This document shows, in pieces, positions 1 to 10,257 of a DNA stretch of 64,000 nt; the stretch's first letter is position 1, and every line of letters begins with the position of its first letter. A program made the translations under genes and the position numbers. Source of the stretch: Nannocystis sp. (GTDB lineage: Bacteria; Myxococcota_A; Polyangia; Nannocystales; Nannocystaceae). The notes beneath the pieces were generated by a model. That model searched no databases and was not told the DNA's origin. It saw only the letters and a list, made by a program, of their open reading frames with translations. The stretch lies in assembly GCF_016714285.1 (NCBI RefSeq), contig NZ_JADJNN010000040.1:1-64000 (forward strand), given 5' to 3'.

Positions 1-305
1 TCGGGACAGGATCGGGCCAAGACCCGGGGATCTTGCGGCCGCGCAGGTGCCCGTCCGGGGCTCGTACGGGGGGCACGGTCGACAGCCGCGAGGCCGGATC
101 GGGTCGCCTTTGAACCCTGTCTCGGTGTCTATTGGATATGTCCTTCGGACCAGGTTGCGTGACGCCGCGCTCGCTACCTGTCGCAGCTTGGGGCCCTCGA
201 GACTCCTTCTGGCGCGGCCATGCGAGCGGCGGGTCGACGCGGCCGACACGATGGGCGGCCGATACCAGCGGCGCATCCATCGTCGGATGGGAAATGCCGT
301 GGGGC
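1..305. other. no confident gene
   Basis: High-GC sequence with overlapping open frames on both strands but no frame with a recognisable domain, a good start site or a convincing continuation. It may be the edge of a gene lying to the left of the window. Nothing further can be supported. Confidence 0.4.
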
Positions 306-500
306 TCAGCGCCAGCGGATGAGCCAGAGCACCGCGCCGGTGGTGGGATCATGGACCGCCGCGGTGGGTTGGGTCCGTTCGAGTCCGACGACCTCGCCGG
401 TGCCGAGACGATGCAGGCGACGGAGGTCGGGCAGGTCGGGCGTGGCGACCTGCTGCGATCGTGGGAGCAGCAGCCCCGATCGCAAGGCGACGCGCGTCAC
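306..500 (-). CDS. small hypothetical protein (64 aa)
   Basis: A GTG-start frame reads a compact, ordinary-looking protein ending in GAVLWLIRWR. The GTG overlaps the TGA of a five-codon ATG frame just upstream (GTGA). No domain is recognised and no strong Shine-Dalgarno is present. It could equally be the surviving 3' end of a longer gene, because the same frame stays open upstream. Low confidence. Confidence 0.3.
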   Translation of the reverse strand: MTRVALRSGLLLPRSQQVATPDLPDLRRLHRLGTGEVVGLERTQPTAAVHDPTTGAVLWLIRWR

Positions 501-725
501 TCCGGGTCGTGCATGGTGAGTGTGTGGACCAATGACCGACGTCGCGCTGGATGCTCGCAGGGGCGCGTGAAGGGCTGCGCACGACCTCGCCAAAACAGTT
601 ACTCTGGTCCGCGTCATGCTTCTTCGCGCTTCCGTGCCAAGCCTGTCGCGGCGATACGTACGAACACCGTTCACGCGGCTTCCCCGGCCAATGCGGGAGA
701 TCATGACCCGCCGTGATAGTCTCCC
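501..725. other. intergenic, nothing recognised
   Basis: Short region between two weak gene calls on opposite strands. No clear promoter, repeat or RNA structure was seen. Confidence 0.4.
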
Positions 726-955
726 ATGAGTGCCGGCTGCACGCCCCCTCGCGCTGACGACCTGTTCATCGCCGCGAACCCCTCGACGACCGAACGGATC
801 CGGCTCGACGCGGAGATCAAGGAGATCGATCGCAAGCTCCGCGACTCGCCGCACCGCGACGGTATCGTCCTCGACGCCTGCTGGGCCGCCGGGGCCGACG
901 ACCTCCAGCGCGCGCTCCTCGAGCGGACCCCGCACATCGTCCTGTTCCTCGGGTC
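726..955 (+). pseudogene. truncated 5' fragment of a CHAT/caspase-associated N-terminal domain
   Basis: The first ~76 residues (MSAGCTPP..., then LFIAANPSTTERIRLDAEI and a segment ending HIVLFLG) match in style the N-terminal Rossmann-like module found ahead of effector domains in bacterial CHAT and related proteins. There, 'ANP...RL..E..EI', 'DDLQRAL' and 'HIVHFSGHG' recur. Here the frame reaches HIVLFLG and then collapses into low-quality sequence instead of the expected GHG motif. I read it as the broken 5' end of an effector-type gene cut off where the lower-GC patch begins. The domain assignment is from memory of the family, not a search. Confidence 0.4.
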
Positions 956-1173
956 GCCAAGACGCGCCTGCAGATCGACTGGCCCGAGCACTCCACACCC
1001 CGCAGATCCGGGCCCGCGGCGGCCTGCCTGGCCGACCTCGTCCTGCTGCCCGCCGGCTCGCTGCTCGGGCGGTCGATGCGAGCGGCCGCTGGCTCAACCA
1101 AGGTCTTGTTTTAGTGACGCGACATCCGAACCGTTTCGACTCCGATTTCAACGTCATACCATCTTTAGACCCC
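956..1173. other. junction between high-GC fragment and lower-GC patch
   Basis: Holds the decayed continuation of the upstream fragment and, from about 1,100, sequence of visibly lower GC. No gene is supported. Confidence 0.35.
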
Positions 1174-2325
1174 ATGCAACCGTACAATCAGGAAACTCTT
1201 GATGCGCTCCTAAATAAGGCTGTACGATTGCCGATCGATTTCGCGCAGCATGCGGTACCTCCACTGACGCCTCAGTACGCTCCACTCTTCGAGGTCCAAA
1301 AGACTGGTCTTCGATTTTCTCTGCGCTCTCTATTGCACGCCGTCGGATGTAAAACGGCTCGCTTAAGTATGAGTGAGGCACAAGAAGCCCTCCAGTGTGC
1401 ATATGTTTACACAAAGGTCTTGGACATGCGGCGGAATGATATTGGCTTCAGTCAGAGGCATCTTGAATACGACTCGGATCTCCTTGGCAATCGTTCGAAT
1501 GAATTGGAATTGGAGTGGCGTGTCTTCTTGCTTGGGAGGTCTGGAAGGCCCCCTGGGACCAAATGGAACCAATACCTGGAGCGAAGTCCAGATTCGACTA
1601 TCGCGCAAAAGTGGGCAGTTTACGTGCAATCTTCGAGGCGAAGGGTGCATCAAGTCAGTCAACTCACAATAGACAGATTAAAGACGGATTAAGGAAAAAG
1701 GGGGAGCATCGCAAGAGGGGGGAGCGCTTCGACATCGAGCTTGTCATCGCAACCCATTTGGCTTCATATGGTGAAGGGTCGAGAATCACGGTAGCCGATC
1801 CACCATTTGATATTCCCGAATGGACATTCACCTCTTTGGCGATCAATCTTTGCTCGCCGCCATTGGACACGAGTCCTAAACTTTATAGGAGATACCACTA
1901 CGGCAAGGATGGTTTATGAGGAATCACTGGAGATGCTTGGGCGTGAGCCCATGTTTCATCCACCGCCGAGAGTCATGCCGCAGATTCTGGAAGAGATACA
2001 GATCGGTAGAACTGTGTTCTCAGGAACGTGGCATCAGGGGATTATTGGCGGCTCGCCGGACAGGTATTGGATCTCAACAGCAGGACGGAAAAATCAGCGA
2101 GGTCGCACTATATTGGAACGCATCGAACACCTAGGTCCGTCTATTTCGATTTTTCAAGGTTTGGATTGCAATGTTCTTGAGATCCTTCGGTATGGAGGCA
2201 TTCCTGAAGGGGGAACATCATATGAGCCTCTGGCGATGCGCCAAGCTGTAACCGATTCTGGAGAAATTGCATCTATCTTTCCAGGTGGCACCGTGCTGGT
2301 GGTGCGTTTTGAACCTTCTGAGTGA
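1174..2325 (+). CDS. hypothetical protein, ~380 aa, two probable frameshifts
   Basis: Starts at the ATG of MQPYNQETL; the coding signal then moves between the three forward frames near 1,520 and 1,880 and ends VLVVRFEPSE before a TGA. The pieces join smoothly (for example FLLAWEVWKAP across the first shift), so I treat them as one gene. No catalytic motif or membrane segment is recognised. GC and codon use are clearly lower than in the surrounding genes, which suggests recent acquisition. It is convergent with the HEPN gene downstream, and both sit in the same lower-GC patch, so a shared defence-island origin is possible but unproven. Confidence 0.5.
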
Positions 2326-2594
2326 GCACCGACGGCGAATGCTCGGGGAAGTCCAGTGGAGCAGGTGGCGACCGGGTGCGGGCCCGATCGACGAGCGAGA
2401 AGGCATAGTGGCTCATATCGTCTGGCGGCCGTTGGTCCACCACACGAGGGCAACGCTAGCTGCATTGCCCTCAGCGCTCATTGGAACTCGATGTCGCTGG
2501 AGGTGCTGCTCCTGGGGAATCCTCCCCGCCCTCTGAGCCGTCTTCATCGGGAACTTGAACAGTGCACGACGCCTCGTACTTGCGCTGTAGCCAC

Positions 2595-3669
2595 TTACAT
2601 GGCCCCGCGCACGATATACGCAAAGACATGAAAATGCATAGGAGATGTCTCAGATTCGAACGTCGTGCCACCATATCCAAGGCCACCATGTGGCCGCTCC
2701 CCATAGCGGCCTTGTCCTCCAGATTCATCTTCCGGGCGGCGAGTCATTGGAGTTGGGAAGGGAAATCCAGCATGCAGGTACTGAGAGCGGTATGCGTATA
2801 TCTGCTGCAGCGCCGCCCTGAGGCTGTTCCAATCGACTTGGTGATGAGGTGGCCTAACCGAGGGGGGATCAGGGAGATTTTGAATTAGCAGATCTAAAAA
2901 CTTCTCTTTAACTCCGGTGATCTCCCCAGGGACCTCCGCCAACGTCTCTATCGCGCTCACACACCAGAGCCATGCGAGGTTAGCATCCTCATCACACTCG
3001 ACAAGCGCCTTTTGGTACATGCGAGCCGATCGAAGAAAGGTGGCTGCATCATGTTTATTGAGATGAAGATACTTCTTGAGAATCTCCTTTGCAGGGTCAA
3101 GCCTCTCCGGATCTGTATGTGAATAATAAGGTAAGAGCGACCGCTCGGCGTGATGAAGGTGAGGAGGCGGCCCCGCGTGCTTAGGTTGTCCCTTTGCATC
3201 GAACTCAGTTCCAAAGATCCTGATCGTGCTTCCCTCAAGAAGACGCTTGTCGGTCGCCACTGACAAGACGGCCGCCATTTCGCCGCAAAATGAAATAACA
3301 ATTCTTTCCCGAAATCCCAAGTATTCCCTATGCCCTTTGTGCAGTTCTTTCGGGATATATTGATCGTAAAACGAAAAGGATCTGTGGATACCTGCTCTGA
3401 AAACAAGGGCCCCCATGATGGGCTCTTGCTTCGGAACAGTATTGATGATGTCATACGGCGCGAGATCCAGATTTCACCAGCAAAGCGAGCGTCTGAATAC
3501 ATGACCCATTCTTCGGAATACCAAACATTCCCGTCGCGTTTGATCTCGTTCCAGTTTCTGTGCAGGGAGTTCCTTTGAAGGGCTGCAGGATGCGAAGTCC
3601 GGCGACGAATCTCTCGATGCTCCTTTGCGATTTATCAGGTGCGTCGTATGGGTTAAGATAGCTAAACAT
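2595..3669 (-). CDS. HEPN-domain protein, candidate RNase (two frameshifts)
   Basis: About 355 aa when joined: MFSYLNPYDAP... to about 3,590, then a frame containing RDGNVWYSEEWVMYS, then from about 3,470 a third frame to the stop. The C-terminal third has the features of an ApeA-type HEPN domain: a helix with NLAWLWCVSAIETLAE, followed by IYAYRSQYLHAGFPFP, whose R-x4-H (RSQYLH) fits the catalytic RX4-6H motif of HEPN ribonucleases. The N-terminal half is unassigned and could be a sensor. The ATG at 3,669 overlaps the TAG of the 84-aa gene upstream, so the two are probably co-translated. HEPN RNases of this kind are common in anti-phage and toxin systems; the role here is inference. Confidence 0.5.
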
Positions 3670-3916
3670 CAAGAACCCTTGAAACAATTCTTGCTTGGCC
3701 CCGCTGGGGAGCAGTCTTGATTGTTACTTCGCTTGAAGAAAGCGAACCTACTTCCCACCATTTTTTAAGCCAAGACTTTCCTTTGACGTCTATCTCGTCA
3801 ATCCAAATTTCGCTGGCTAAGACGTAAGCCGTCCCCCTGTAAACTCGACGCTTTCCAGCTTCGTCCGTAGCGATGAAGAGAACGGGTTGCAGCTCGGGCT
3901 GTGTTGACTCGGTCAT
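3662..3916 (-). CDS. small hypothetical protein (84 aa) coupled to HEPN gene
   Basis: An ATG frame with a weak purine-rich stretch upstream encodes MTESTQPELQPVLFIATDEA..., a mixed alpha/beta small protein without membrane segments. Its TAG stop lies 8 nt inside the start of the HEPN gene, so the pair forms a likely bicistron. No family is recognised. An antitoxin or regulatory partner for the HEPN protein is a reasonable but unsupported guess. Confidence 0.45.
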   Translation of the reverse strand: MTESTQPELQPVLFIATDEAGKRRVYRGTAYVLASEIWIDEIDVKGKSWLKKWWEVGSLSSSEVTIKTAPQRGQARIVSRVLDV

Positions 3917-3929
3917 AAACGAGATCGAA

Positions 3930-4440
3930 CCTCACCCGCTCGCAGAGGTCAAGCCGCCTCTCAACTTCTCGACCCCCGAGGCGCCGTTCATCCGGCTGCG
4001 GGGGCCCACACCCGAGCGTGCCGCGGCGATGCAGCGCGCGCAGCGGCTGCTCGCGGACCTCCCGGCGACGGACACGCTGACCGAACGCGGGATGCTCGCG
4101 GCCCTCGCGGCCGGCGAAAGCCGCGATGCGGCGGCCTCGCCCTGGCGGTGGGCACGACGTGCGCCGACCTCGGACCATCGCTGTCGATCCTCGATCACGG
4201 CGCCCTGGCGATCGCCTGCTTGATCGCGGCGACCGACGTCGCGGCCGCCGGCCCCCACGCGGCGGCGCTCCTCGCAACAGTCCGGACGCGCGCCCACGAA
4301 TTGTCCGCCACGCTCACCGACATCGCCGAAGCCGTCACGCTGACGTGGACCGCGCGTCTGCTCGCGCACGCCCTCGGGGTCGATCCACCGCTGATCGAGC
4401 CGAGCTCCGCTCCGAGCGGCACATGGGCCAGCTGCGCTTG
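3930..4440 (+). pseudogene. remnant of a high-GC gene of unknown function
   Basis: Two plus-strand pieces in different frames (FSTPEAPFIRLRGPTPERAA... to about 4,110, then LALAVGTTCADLGPSLSIL... to about 4,430) have good high-GC codon use and read as parts of one helical protein, but there is no start, no clean end and at least one frameshift. It begins immediately beside the 5' end of the 84-aa gene, so it looks like a host or island gene cut when the lower-GC patch arrived. No domain recognised. Confidence 0.35.
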
Positions 4441-4635
4441 CGGCCGCTGCCGCCCGGGCAGGGCTCGTGGCGGCCTTGGGCCCGGGCTGGAGGCGAGAAC
4501 TGGCTCTCCGGACTGGAACCGTTCCACTCGTGTTTCTTGTGCTTGTTGTGCGGATGGACAAATAAACGGCGTTCTGGCTCTCGGAGAGCTGAGATATTAC
4601 TCCTGGGTCTCCGTCGTGCGCCGCTGAACACGCCG

Positions 4636-7600
4636 CTACGGCGCCTCGCAGAGCGGCAGCAGCAGCGGCTCGTCGTCGGCGAGTCGCAGGCCTTCGACGA
4701 ACTCGTCGAGTTCGCCGAGCTCGTAGCGCGCGAGGCCAATAGTGTGCCAGACGTGGCCCTCAACGCCGCCCTGAATGCGGTAGCGCCCGTCGCGCGGGCG
4801 AAACACGACGGCGCCTGACGGCGTCACGACATGAACCGCGAGACACTGGCCTGTGGCGACGTCCCACACGCGGAGGCTTCCGTCGCTGCCCGCCGAGACG
4901 AGGTGACGCCCGTTGCTACACCAACTCGCGGCACGCACCATTCCCACGTGCCCCCACAGCGTGGTGAGAGCCTTGCCGCTGGCGGCCTCCCACACTCGCA
5001 CGCTGTTGTCGTCGGACCCGCTGGCGAGCCGCGTCCCGTCTGGGCTCCACGCCACGCTCATGACCCCGGCCGTATGTCCCTTCATCGCCTGCAGGGCCTT
5101 GCCGCTGGCGGCCTCCCACACGTGCACGCTGTTATCGCCAGACCCGCCAGCGAGCCGCGTCCCGTCCGGGCTCCACGCCACGCTGCTGACCCGGTCCGCG
5201 TGCTCCTCCATCGCCTGCAGGGCCTTGCCACTGGCGGCCTCCCATATGCGCACGCTCTTGTCGTTGGACCCGCTGGCGAACCGCGTCCCGTCTGGGCTCC
5301 ACGCCACGCTCATAACCGTGTCCGTATGTACCTTCCTCGCCCACAGGACCTTGCCGCTGGCAGCCTCCACACGCGCACGCTCCTGTCGTCGGACCCGCTG
5401 GCAAGCCGCGTCCCGTCTGGACTCCACGCCACAGTCCTGACCCGGTTGTGTGCCCCTCCATCGCCCACAGGGCCGTGCCGCTGGCGGCCTTCCACACGCG
5501 CACGCTCTTGTCGGAGGACCCGCTGGCGAGCCGCGTCCCGTTCGGGCTCCACGCCACGCTCATGACCCGGCTCGTGTGCCCCATCGCCCGCAAGACCTTG
5601 CCGCTGGCGGCCTCCCACACACGCACGCTCGTGTCGTCGGACCCGCTGGCGAACCGTGTCCCGTCCGGGCTCCACGCCACGCTCCTGACCCCGCTCGTGT
5701 GCCCCTCCATCGCCCGCAGGGCCTTGCCGCTAGCGGCCTCCCACACACGCACGCTGTTATCGTCGGACCCGCTGGCGAGTCGCCTCCCGTCCGGGCTCCA
5801 CGCCACGCTGCTGACCCTGTTCGTGTGCCCTTCCATCGCCCGCAGGCCCCTACCGCTGGCGGCCTCCCCTACACGCACGCTGTTATCGTTGGACCCGCTG
5901 GCGAGTCGCCTCCCGTCCGGGCTCCACGCCACGCTGCTGACCCACCTTGTGTGCCCTCCATCGCCCGCAGGCCCCTGCCACTGGCGACCTCCCACAAGCG
6001 TACGCTGTTGTCGTCGGACCCGCTGGCGAGCCGCGTCCCGTCCGGGCTCCACGCCACGCTCCTGACCCAGTCCGTATGCCCTCCATCGTCCGCAGGACCT
6101 TGCCGCTGACGGCCTCCCCACACGCGCACGCTGTTATCGGAGGACCCGCTGGCGAGCCGCGTCCCGTCCGGGCTCCACGCCACGCCTATGACCATCCCCG
6201 TGTGCCCCTCCATCGCCCGCAGGGACTTGCCGCTGGCGGCCTTCCACACGCGCACACTGTTGTCGGAGGACCCGCTAGCGAGCAGCGTCCCGTCCGGGCT
6301 CCACGCCACGCTCCTGACCCCGTCCGTATGTCCCTTCATCACCCGCAGGGCTTTGCCGCTGGCGGCCTCCCACACGCGCACGCTGTTATCGGAGGACCCG
6401 CTGGCGAGCCGCGTCCCGTCCGGGCTCCACGTCACGCTCATGATCACGTCCGTGTGCCCCACGAAACCACGAAGTGGGAGCCCGCGCGTGGCATCCCACA
6501 CCCAAAGCGAACCGTCCCTGTGAGTCGTCGCCAGCAGGAGCCCGTCGGGGCTCCACGCCACGGCAATGCACCCGGCTTCCCCCCCTAGGATGCTGATCAC
6601 CGCCAACTCCGCTGACCAGGCCGCAGCCTCGGTGTGTCGCGCCGCGGTGCGGTCGAAGGCGCCGCGAGCCGCCAATACTCTCGCCGCCAGGAAACTTGCC
6701 CCGGTAAGCTGGGCGCCCTCCAACGTCGCACGGTCGAGCGTAGCGAAGGAAAAGTCGGCATTATCGAGCCTCGCGCCACGGAGGTCCGCTCCCCGAAGAT
6801 TCGCGTGGCACAGCCTCGTCTCTTTGAGGGAGGCCCCGCGTAGATCACGGCCGGAGAGGTCGGCCCCACGTAGATCGGCCCCGTCCAGGAGGGCCCCGCG
6901 GAAGCTCTGCCCCGCCAGCGATTGGCCACGAAGATCTTGCCTCCGCACGTCCGCACTCAACTCCACGATTTCGTGCTGCATGAATGCAAGCACGAGACGC
7001 GCATTCTCGGCGAGCCGGGTCCCGGATGCGTCACTGAGCGCCCGCTTCGCCCAGGCCACGAGCCCTGCCTCGCCGACGAGCTCGCATAACACGTCCATCA
7101 TGAACTCACTGAGCCGCCCCACCTCCAGCTCGGCGCAGCGCTCGGCTCGCTTGAGCTCCTCCGCGATCAACTGCGCGACGAGCCACTCCATCACGGTTTG
7201 GTGCACAAACTCAAAGCTGCCGTCGTCCGCGTGGGTGAGCAGGGTGCGACTCTGAACCATCTGACGCGCAACGTCCCGGTCGTCGTCGCAGAGTTTGCGG
7301 AGCTGCTCGCTCGTGTGCGCGTCGAGCTCGCTCGCTACGATGCGCTTCACAGTCGAGCGCCACAGGTGCAGCGCCAGGCGCGTCGCCACGTCGAGGAGCA
7401 CGGCGCGTGTGGGCCCGGGTGCGCCGCCGGGCGGGTTCAAGTGCTCCTCCTGATGACCGAGCCAGTCGTCGACGATGACGAGCCGGTAGAGCTCGGCCGA
7501 CGTGATCGCGTCACGCCGCGCCGCAGCTGCATCGAGCTGCGCGTCGGTCAGCCGCACGAGAAACGACAGCATCCTCGGCGTCGCCGCAAGGCCCGACAGG

Positions 7601-8583
7601 TCATGGACCTTCTTGAAGCGGTCCATGCGCCGCTGGCCGGCCTCCTTGCTGCCGAGCACACGCCCGAGGTATTCGGCGATCTCGACCGGGCTGAACTTCT
7701 CTGTCACCACCAGCCTGCGCCGCGCGATCGCCTGCCACTGCCCCGCGAGCCCCGCGACGTCGGGTGAAACGCGGCACATCAACGCTTCGACGGCCGCCTT
7801 GTGCGTCACGAAGTGTTCTGAACGGCTCGCCACCAGCACGCGGGCGCGATCGCGGGCGGCCCCCGCGATGCGCGCGAAGTGTTCGGGGATCGCTGCCGGC
7901 CGCACCCGGATCGCCAGCTCGTCGAATCCGTCGAACAGTAGCGCGATGCGGCCGTCGTGGAGGTCACGCTCGAACGCCCGGACAGGCAACGAGAGCCGGC
8001 GGCGCGCGAACTCGAAGGCCACCAACTCGACGACGTTCTGCGCGCGGTCGAGGCCCCGCAGCTCCACGACGATCGGCGTCACCAGGGACTGCCGCTCCAT
8101 CATCGTACGGGCTACCTCGCGGAGGAGAAACGTCTTGCCCGTACCCGCCGCACCCAGCACGAGGACGAAGCTCCCCTCGGGCTCGCACAGAACCGAGGCA
8201 ACGCGCTCCACCGCCGGATGGACGGTCTCTGTCCGGTCGTCCACGGGGCTCCAGAGCCTGACGCGCTGCTCGATGTAGAGTTCATGGGCGTACTCGAGGT
8301 CGCCGTCGAGACGCGCCCGGAGGAGCTCCTTCACGCGCTCCGTGTCGATGACCCGTTCGTAATCCATCCGCCTAACCAGCGTGATGCCCCCCTCCGCGGC
8401 GCGAGCGACCACGCGATCGTCCAGAAGATCATGACTCGCCACAACCAGGTCGCTGACCCGCCCGGGGTTTCCCCTGCGACGGAAGGGATCGTGCACATCG
8501 CCCGCCCAGCGGTTGATCAGTTCGAAGCTGGCAGGGCCCTCGTGCGCCCCGAGGACGTAGACTCCGCGAGCCCGGTCCGTCAC
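4636..8583 (-). CDS. STAND NTPase: NACHT, pentapeptide repeats and 14 WD40 repeats
   Basis: GTG start (MTDRARGVYVLGAHEGP). Residues 1-120 form an unassigned N-terminal module. A NACHT-type NTPase follows with Walker A GAAGTGKTF (about 144-152) and Walker B IALLFDGFDEL (about 213-223). Pentapeptide repeats (GADLRGADL style) cover about 540-640, and WD40 repeats run from about 660 to the end (WSPDGTRLASGS...VRVWEAASGK). I count 14 WD40 units, which would make two seven-bladed propellers. The WD40 part is interrupted by several one-base indels in GGGG/GGG runs (near 6,090, 5,950, 5,450 and 5,375), each restored in another frame. The preceding metallophosphoesterase ORF is in the same frame, separated only by TAG plus six codons. 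STAND NTPases with repeat sensors are known in anti-phage defence and in signalling; the exact role is inference. Confidence 0.8.
4860..6600 (-). repeat. near-identical tandem ~126-bp WD40-coding repeats
   Basis: Fourteen tandem units of about 42 codons. The plus strand shows the recurring block cgtcccgtccgggctccacg near 5,034, 5,160, 5,287, 5,413, 5,540, 5,660, 5,786, 5,910, 6,038, 6,165, 6,291 and 6,415, with diverged first and last units. The high identity between units implies recent unit duplication or conversion; variation is concentrated in a few codons after GHT and before VAW. Confidence 0.85.
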
Positions 8584-8598
8584 CCGTGCGTAGTCCTT

Positions 8599-9873
8599 CT
8601 ATGGGCCAGGGTTGCGCACCCGTCGAACCTCGACACGGCCCCCCTCGTCGCGGACCTTGCAGATCTCGATCACCTGCGCGAGCAGGTCGTCCCGCGCAGG
8701 CTCGAGACGAGCACGCCCGTATGGGTCACCGGAGTCGTCGTCCCCTCCATTGTCCAACTTCAGACTCGCCTGCCGCTCCCGGCCGCCGAACGTTGCGCTA
8801 CACCGCTGGTGCTTGCACCGCTGGTGGTCCTCCCACTTGTCGCCCTTCGTGGAGATGCGGTTGTCGCCGACCCACTTGCGCTCGTGCGGCACGTACTGCC
8901 GTCCCCACCGGTGCAGCCCGTGCCGATGCACCTGTATGATCTGGTACTGGTTCGGGATCTCCTCCGGCCGCTCCTTAGCGACCACCGATGCGCTCCCCGT
9001 CGAGACAACCGGAAGTGTCCCCGCCAGCCACTCGATACGACCGTGGTGGGTGTGGCCATGGAGGAGCGCGTTGAGCAGCTCGCCAAGGCGGTCGCGGAGC
9101 AGGTCCACGTCGCGGAGGTTGTGGTCGTCACCGACCGGCCCGCGGATGGCGTTGTGGTGGACGAGCCCGATGCGCAGCCACTCCTTCGCCTCATACGCCT
9201 CGAGCTGCCGCCGGAACCACTCGAGCTGTGACTCTCCGAGCCAGCCGTAGTGGCCGAAGATGCTCTCGGGGACGTTCGGCTTCTTCGGGTCGGGCGCCTC
9301 CTGCTCCTTGTGGCTCTCGCGCATCGTGGAGTTGAGCCCGGCGACCACCGTCTGGAGGTCCGGCAGCTCATACAGCGTCCACGGCTGTTCCTGCGTGAAG
9401 CTGTATTTCCCGCCGTACAGGGTGTCGAAGAACTGCGCGAACGGCTCCCACTTGGGCCACCAGGGCTCCTTCGGCGTCTCGTCGTCGCCCGCGCAATTGG
9501 CGAAGTAACCCAGGCACTTGTTCCGGTTGATGTCGTGGTTGCCGGGCACCACGAGCACCCGCTCGACGCCGTGGCCCAAATGTGCTGCGAGCCCGCGACA
9601 GAAGCCTAGCACATCGTCGTATTCCTTCTTCAATCCCCACTCGGCGAGGTCGCCCGTCAGCGCAACGATGTCCGGATTCGGAACCTTCGCTTTGCGGAGT
9701 ACGTCGAGGTCGTCTGTCACGCGCCGGAGCAGCGTATCGAATGACTCGTCCTTTGCGCCAAGCCCCAGCCGCCCGAAGCGGTGGTTCACACCGAACTGGA
9801 TATCGGACAGATGAAGGATTGTGACTGTCTTCTCGTCCGTTGCGCCGGAGGTCTCACGCGGGATCTCTGCCAT
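8599..9873 (-). CDS. calcineurin-like metallophosphoesterase
   Basis: 424 aa from the ATG at 9,873. Metal-ligand motifs are in family order: LSDIQFG (residues 22-28, with Gln where His is usual in D-x-H), TGDLAEWG (about 73-80), GNHDINR (111-117), VHHN (239-242) and HGHTHHG (273-279). These identify a binuclear-metal phosphoesterase that could act on nucleotides, nucleic acid or phosphoproteins. The C-terminal ~100 residues are basic and unassigned. The ORF ends with TAG, after which the same frame continues directly into the NACHT gene, so this could be the effector domain of a single split protein. It follows the small-gene operon with 18 bp spacing. Confidence 0.85.
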   Translation of the reverse strand: MAEIPRETSGATDEKTVTILHLSDIQFGVNHRFGRLGLGAKDESFDTLLRRVTDDLDVLRKAKVPNPDIVALTGDLAEWGLKKEYDDVLGFCRGLAAHLGHGVERVLVVPGNHDINRNKCLGYFANCAGDDETPKEPWWPKWEPFAQFFDTLYGGKYSFTQEQPWTLYELPDLQTVVAGLNSTMRESHKEQEAPDPKKPNVPESIFGHYGWLGESQLEWFRRQLEAYEAKEWLRIGLVHHNAIRGPVGDDHNLRDVDLLRDRLGELLNALLHGHTHHGRIEWLAGTLPVVSTGSASVVAKERPEEIPNQYQIIQVHRHGLHRWGRQYVPHERKWVGDNRISTKGDKWEDHQRCKHQRCSATFGGRERQASLKLDNGGDDDSGDPYGRARLEPARDDLLAQVIEICKVRDEGGRVEVRRVRNPGP

Positions 9874-9891
9874 GCCGGCGCGAGTCTACGC

Positions 9892-10257
9892 CTAAGTGGC
9901 GCGAGAGGATAGTGGGTGCGGAGTCCCTCGAGGTCCAGGCCCTGGTTGATGAGTTGCTCCAGCACAAGGGCAAGCGCCCTGGTGTCGCCAGTGCTCGTCG
10001 ACGTGGAACGGTTGTGGCGGAGGCTCAGGTAGCCTTCCCAGCCTTGATTCGTCGCGGTATTTGATCAAAGGCAGCCTTTCCGCTAGTTGATACCAGAATC
10101 CTCGATCATTTTGGTATTTTATTCGGACGAGTCGTTGGATCGGCTCATGTTCTAGGATGTACTGACGGGCGACCGCGATTTGCAACCATAGTTCGAATTC
10201 TTCCTCGAAAAGTCTGGTGATCCGTTTCCAGCCGTTCTCCTTACCCGGCAGGTGCAT
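9892..10257 (-). CDS. hypothetical protein (121 aa)
   Basis: MHLPGKENGWKRITRLFEEEFELWLQ... is an amphipathic, helix-rich start followed after residue ~75 by a Pro/His/Gly-rich tail of poor composition, so a frameshift near 10,030 may have altered the C-terminus. The ATG overlaps the end of the 153-aa gene by 17 nt. No family recognised. It is the last small gene before the metallophosphoesterase. Confidence 0.5.
   Translation of the reverse strand: MHLPGKENGWKRITRLFEEEFELWLQIAVARQYILEHEPIQRLVRIKYQNDRGFWYQLAERLPLIKYRDESRLGRLPEPPPQPFHVDEHWRHQGACPCAGATHQPGPGPRGTPHPLSSRAT

Noticed and set aside
726..4440. Idea that the fragments at 726-955 and 3,930-4,440 are the two ends of one gene split by an insertion
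   Set aside because: They face the same way, but no protein-level continuity or target-site duplication can be shown by eye.
4860..6600. Regular ~126-bp repeats suggestive of a CRISPR or satellite array
   Set aside because: The units code for WD40 repeats without interruption of the protein pattern; no short palindromic repeat with unique spacers is present.
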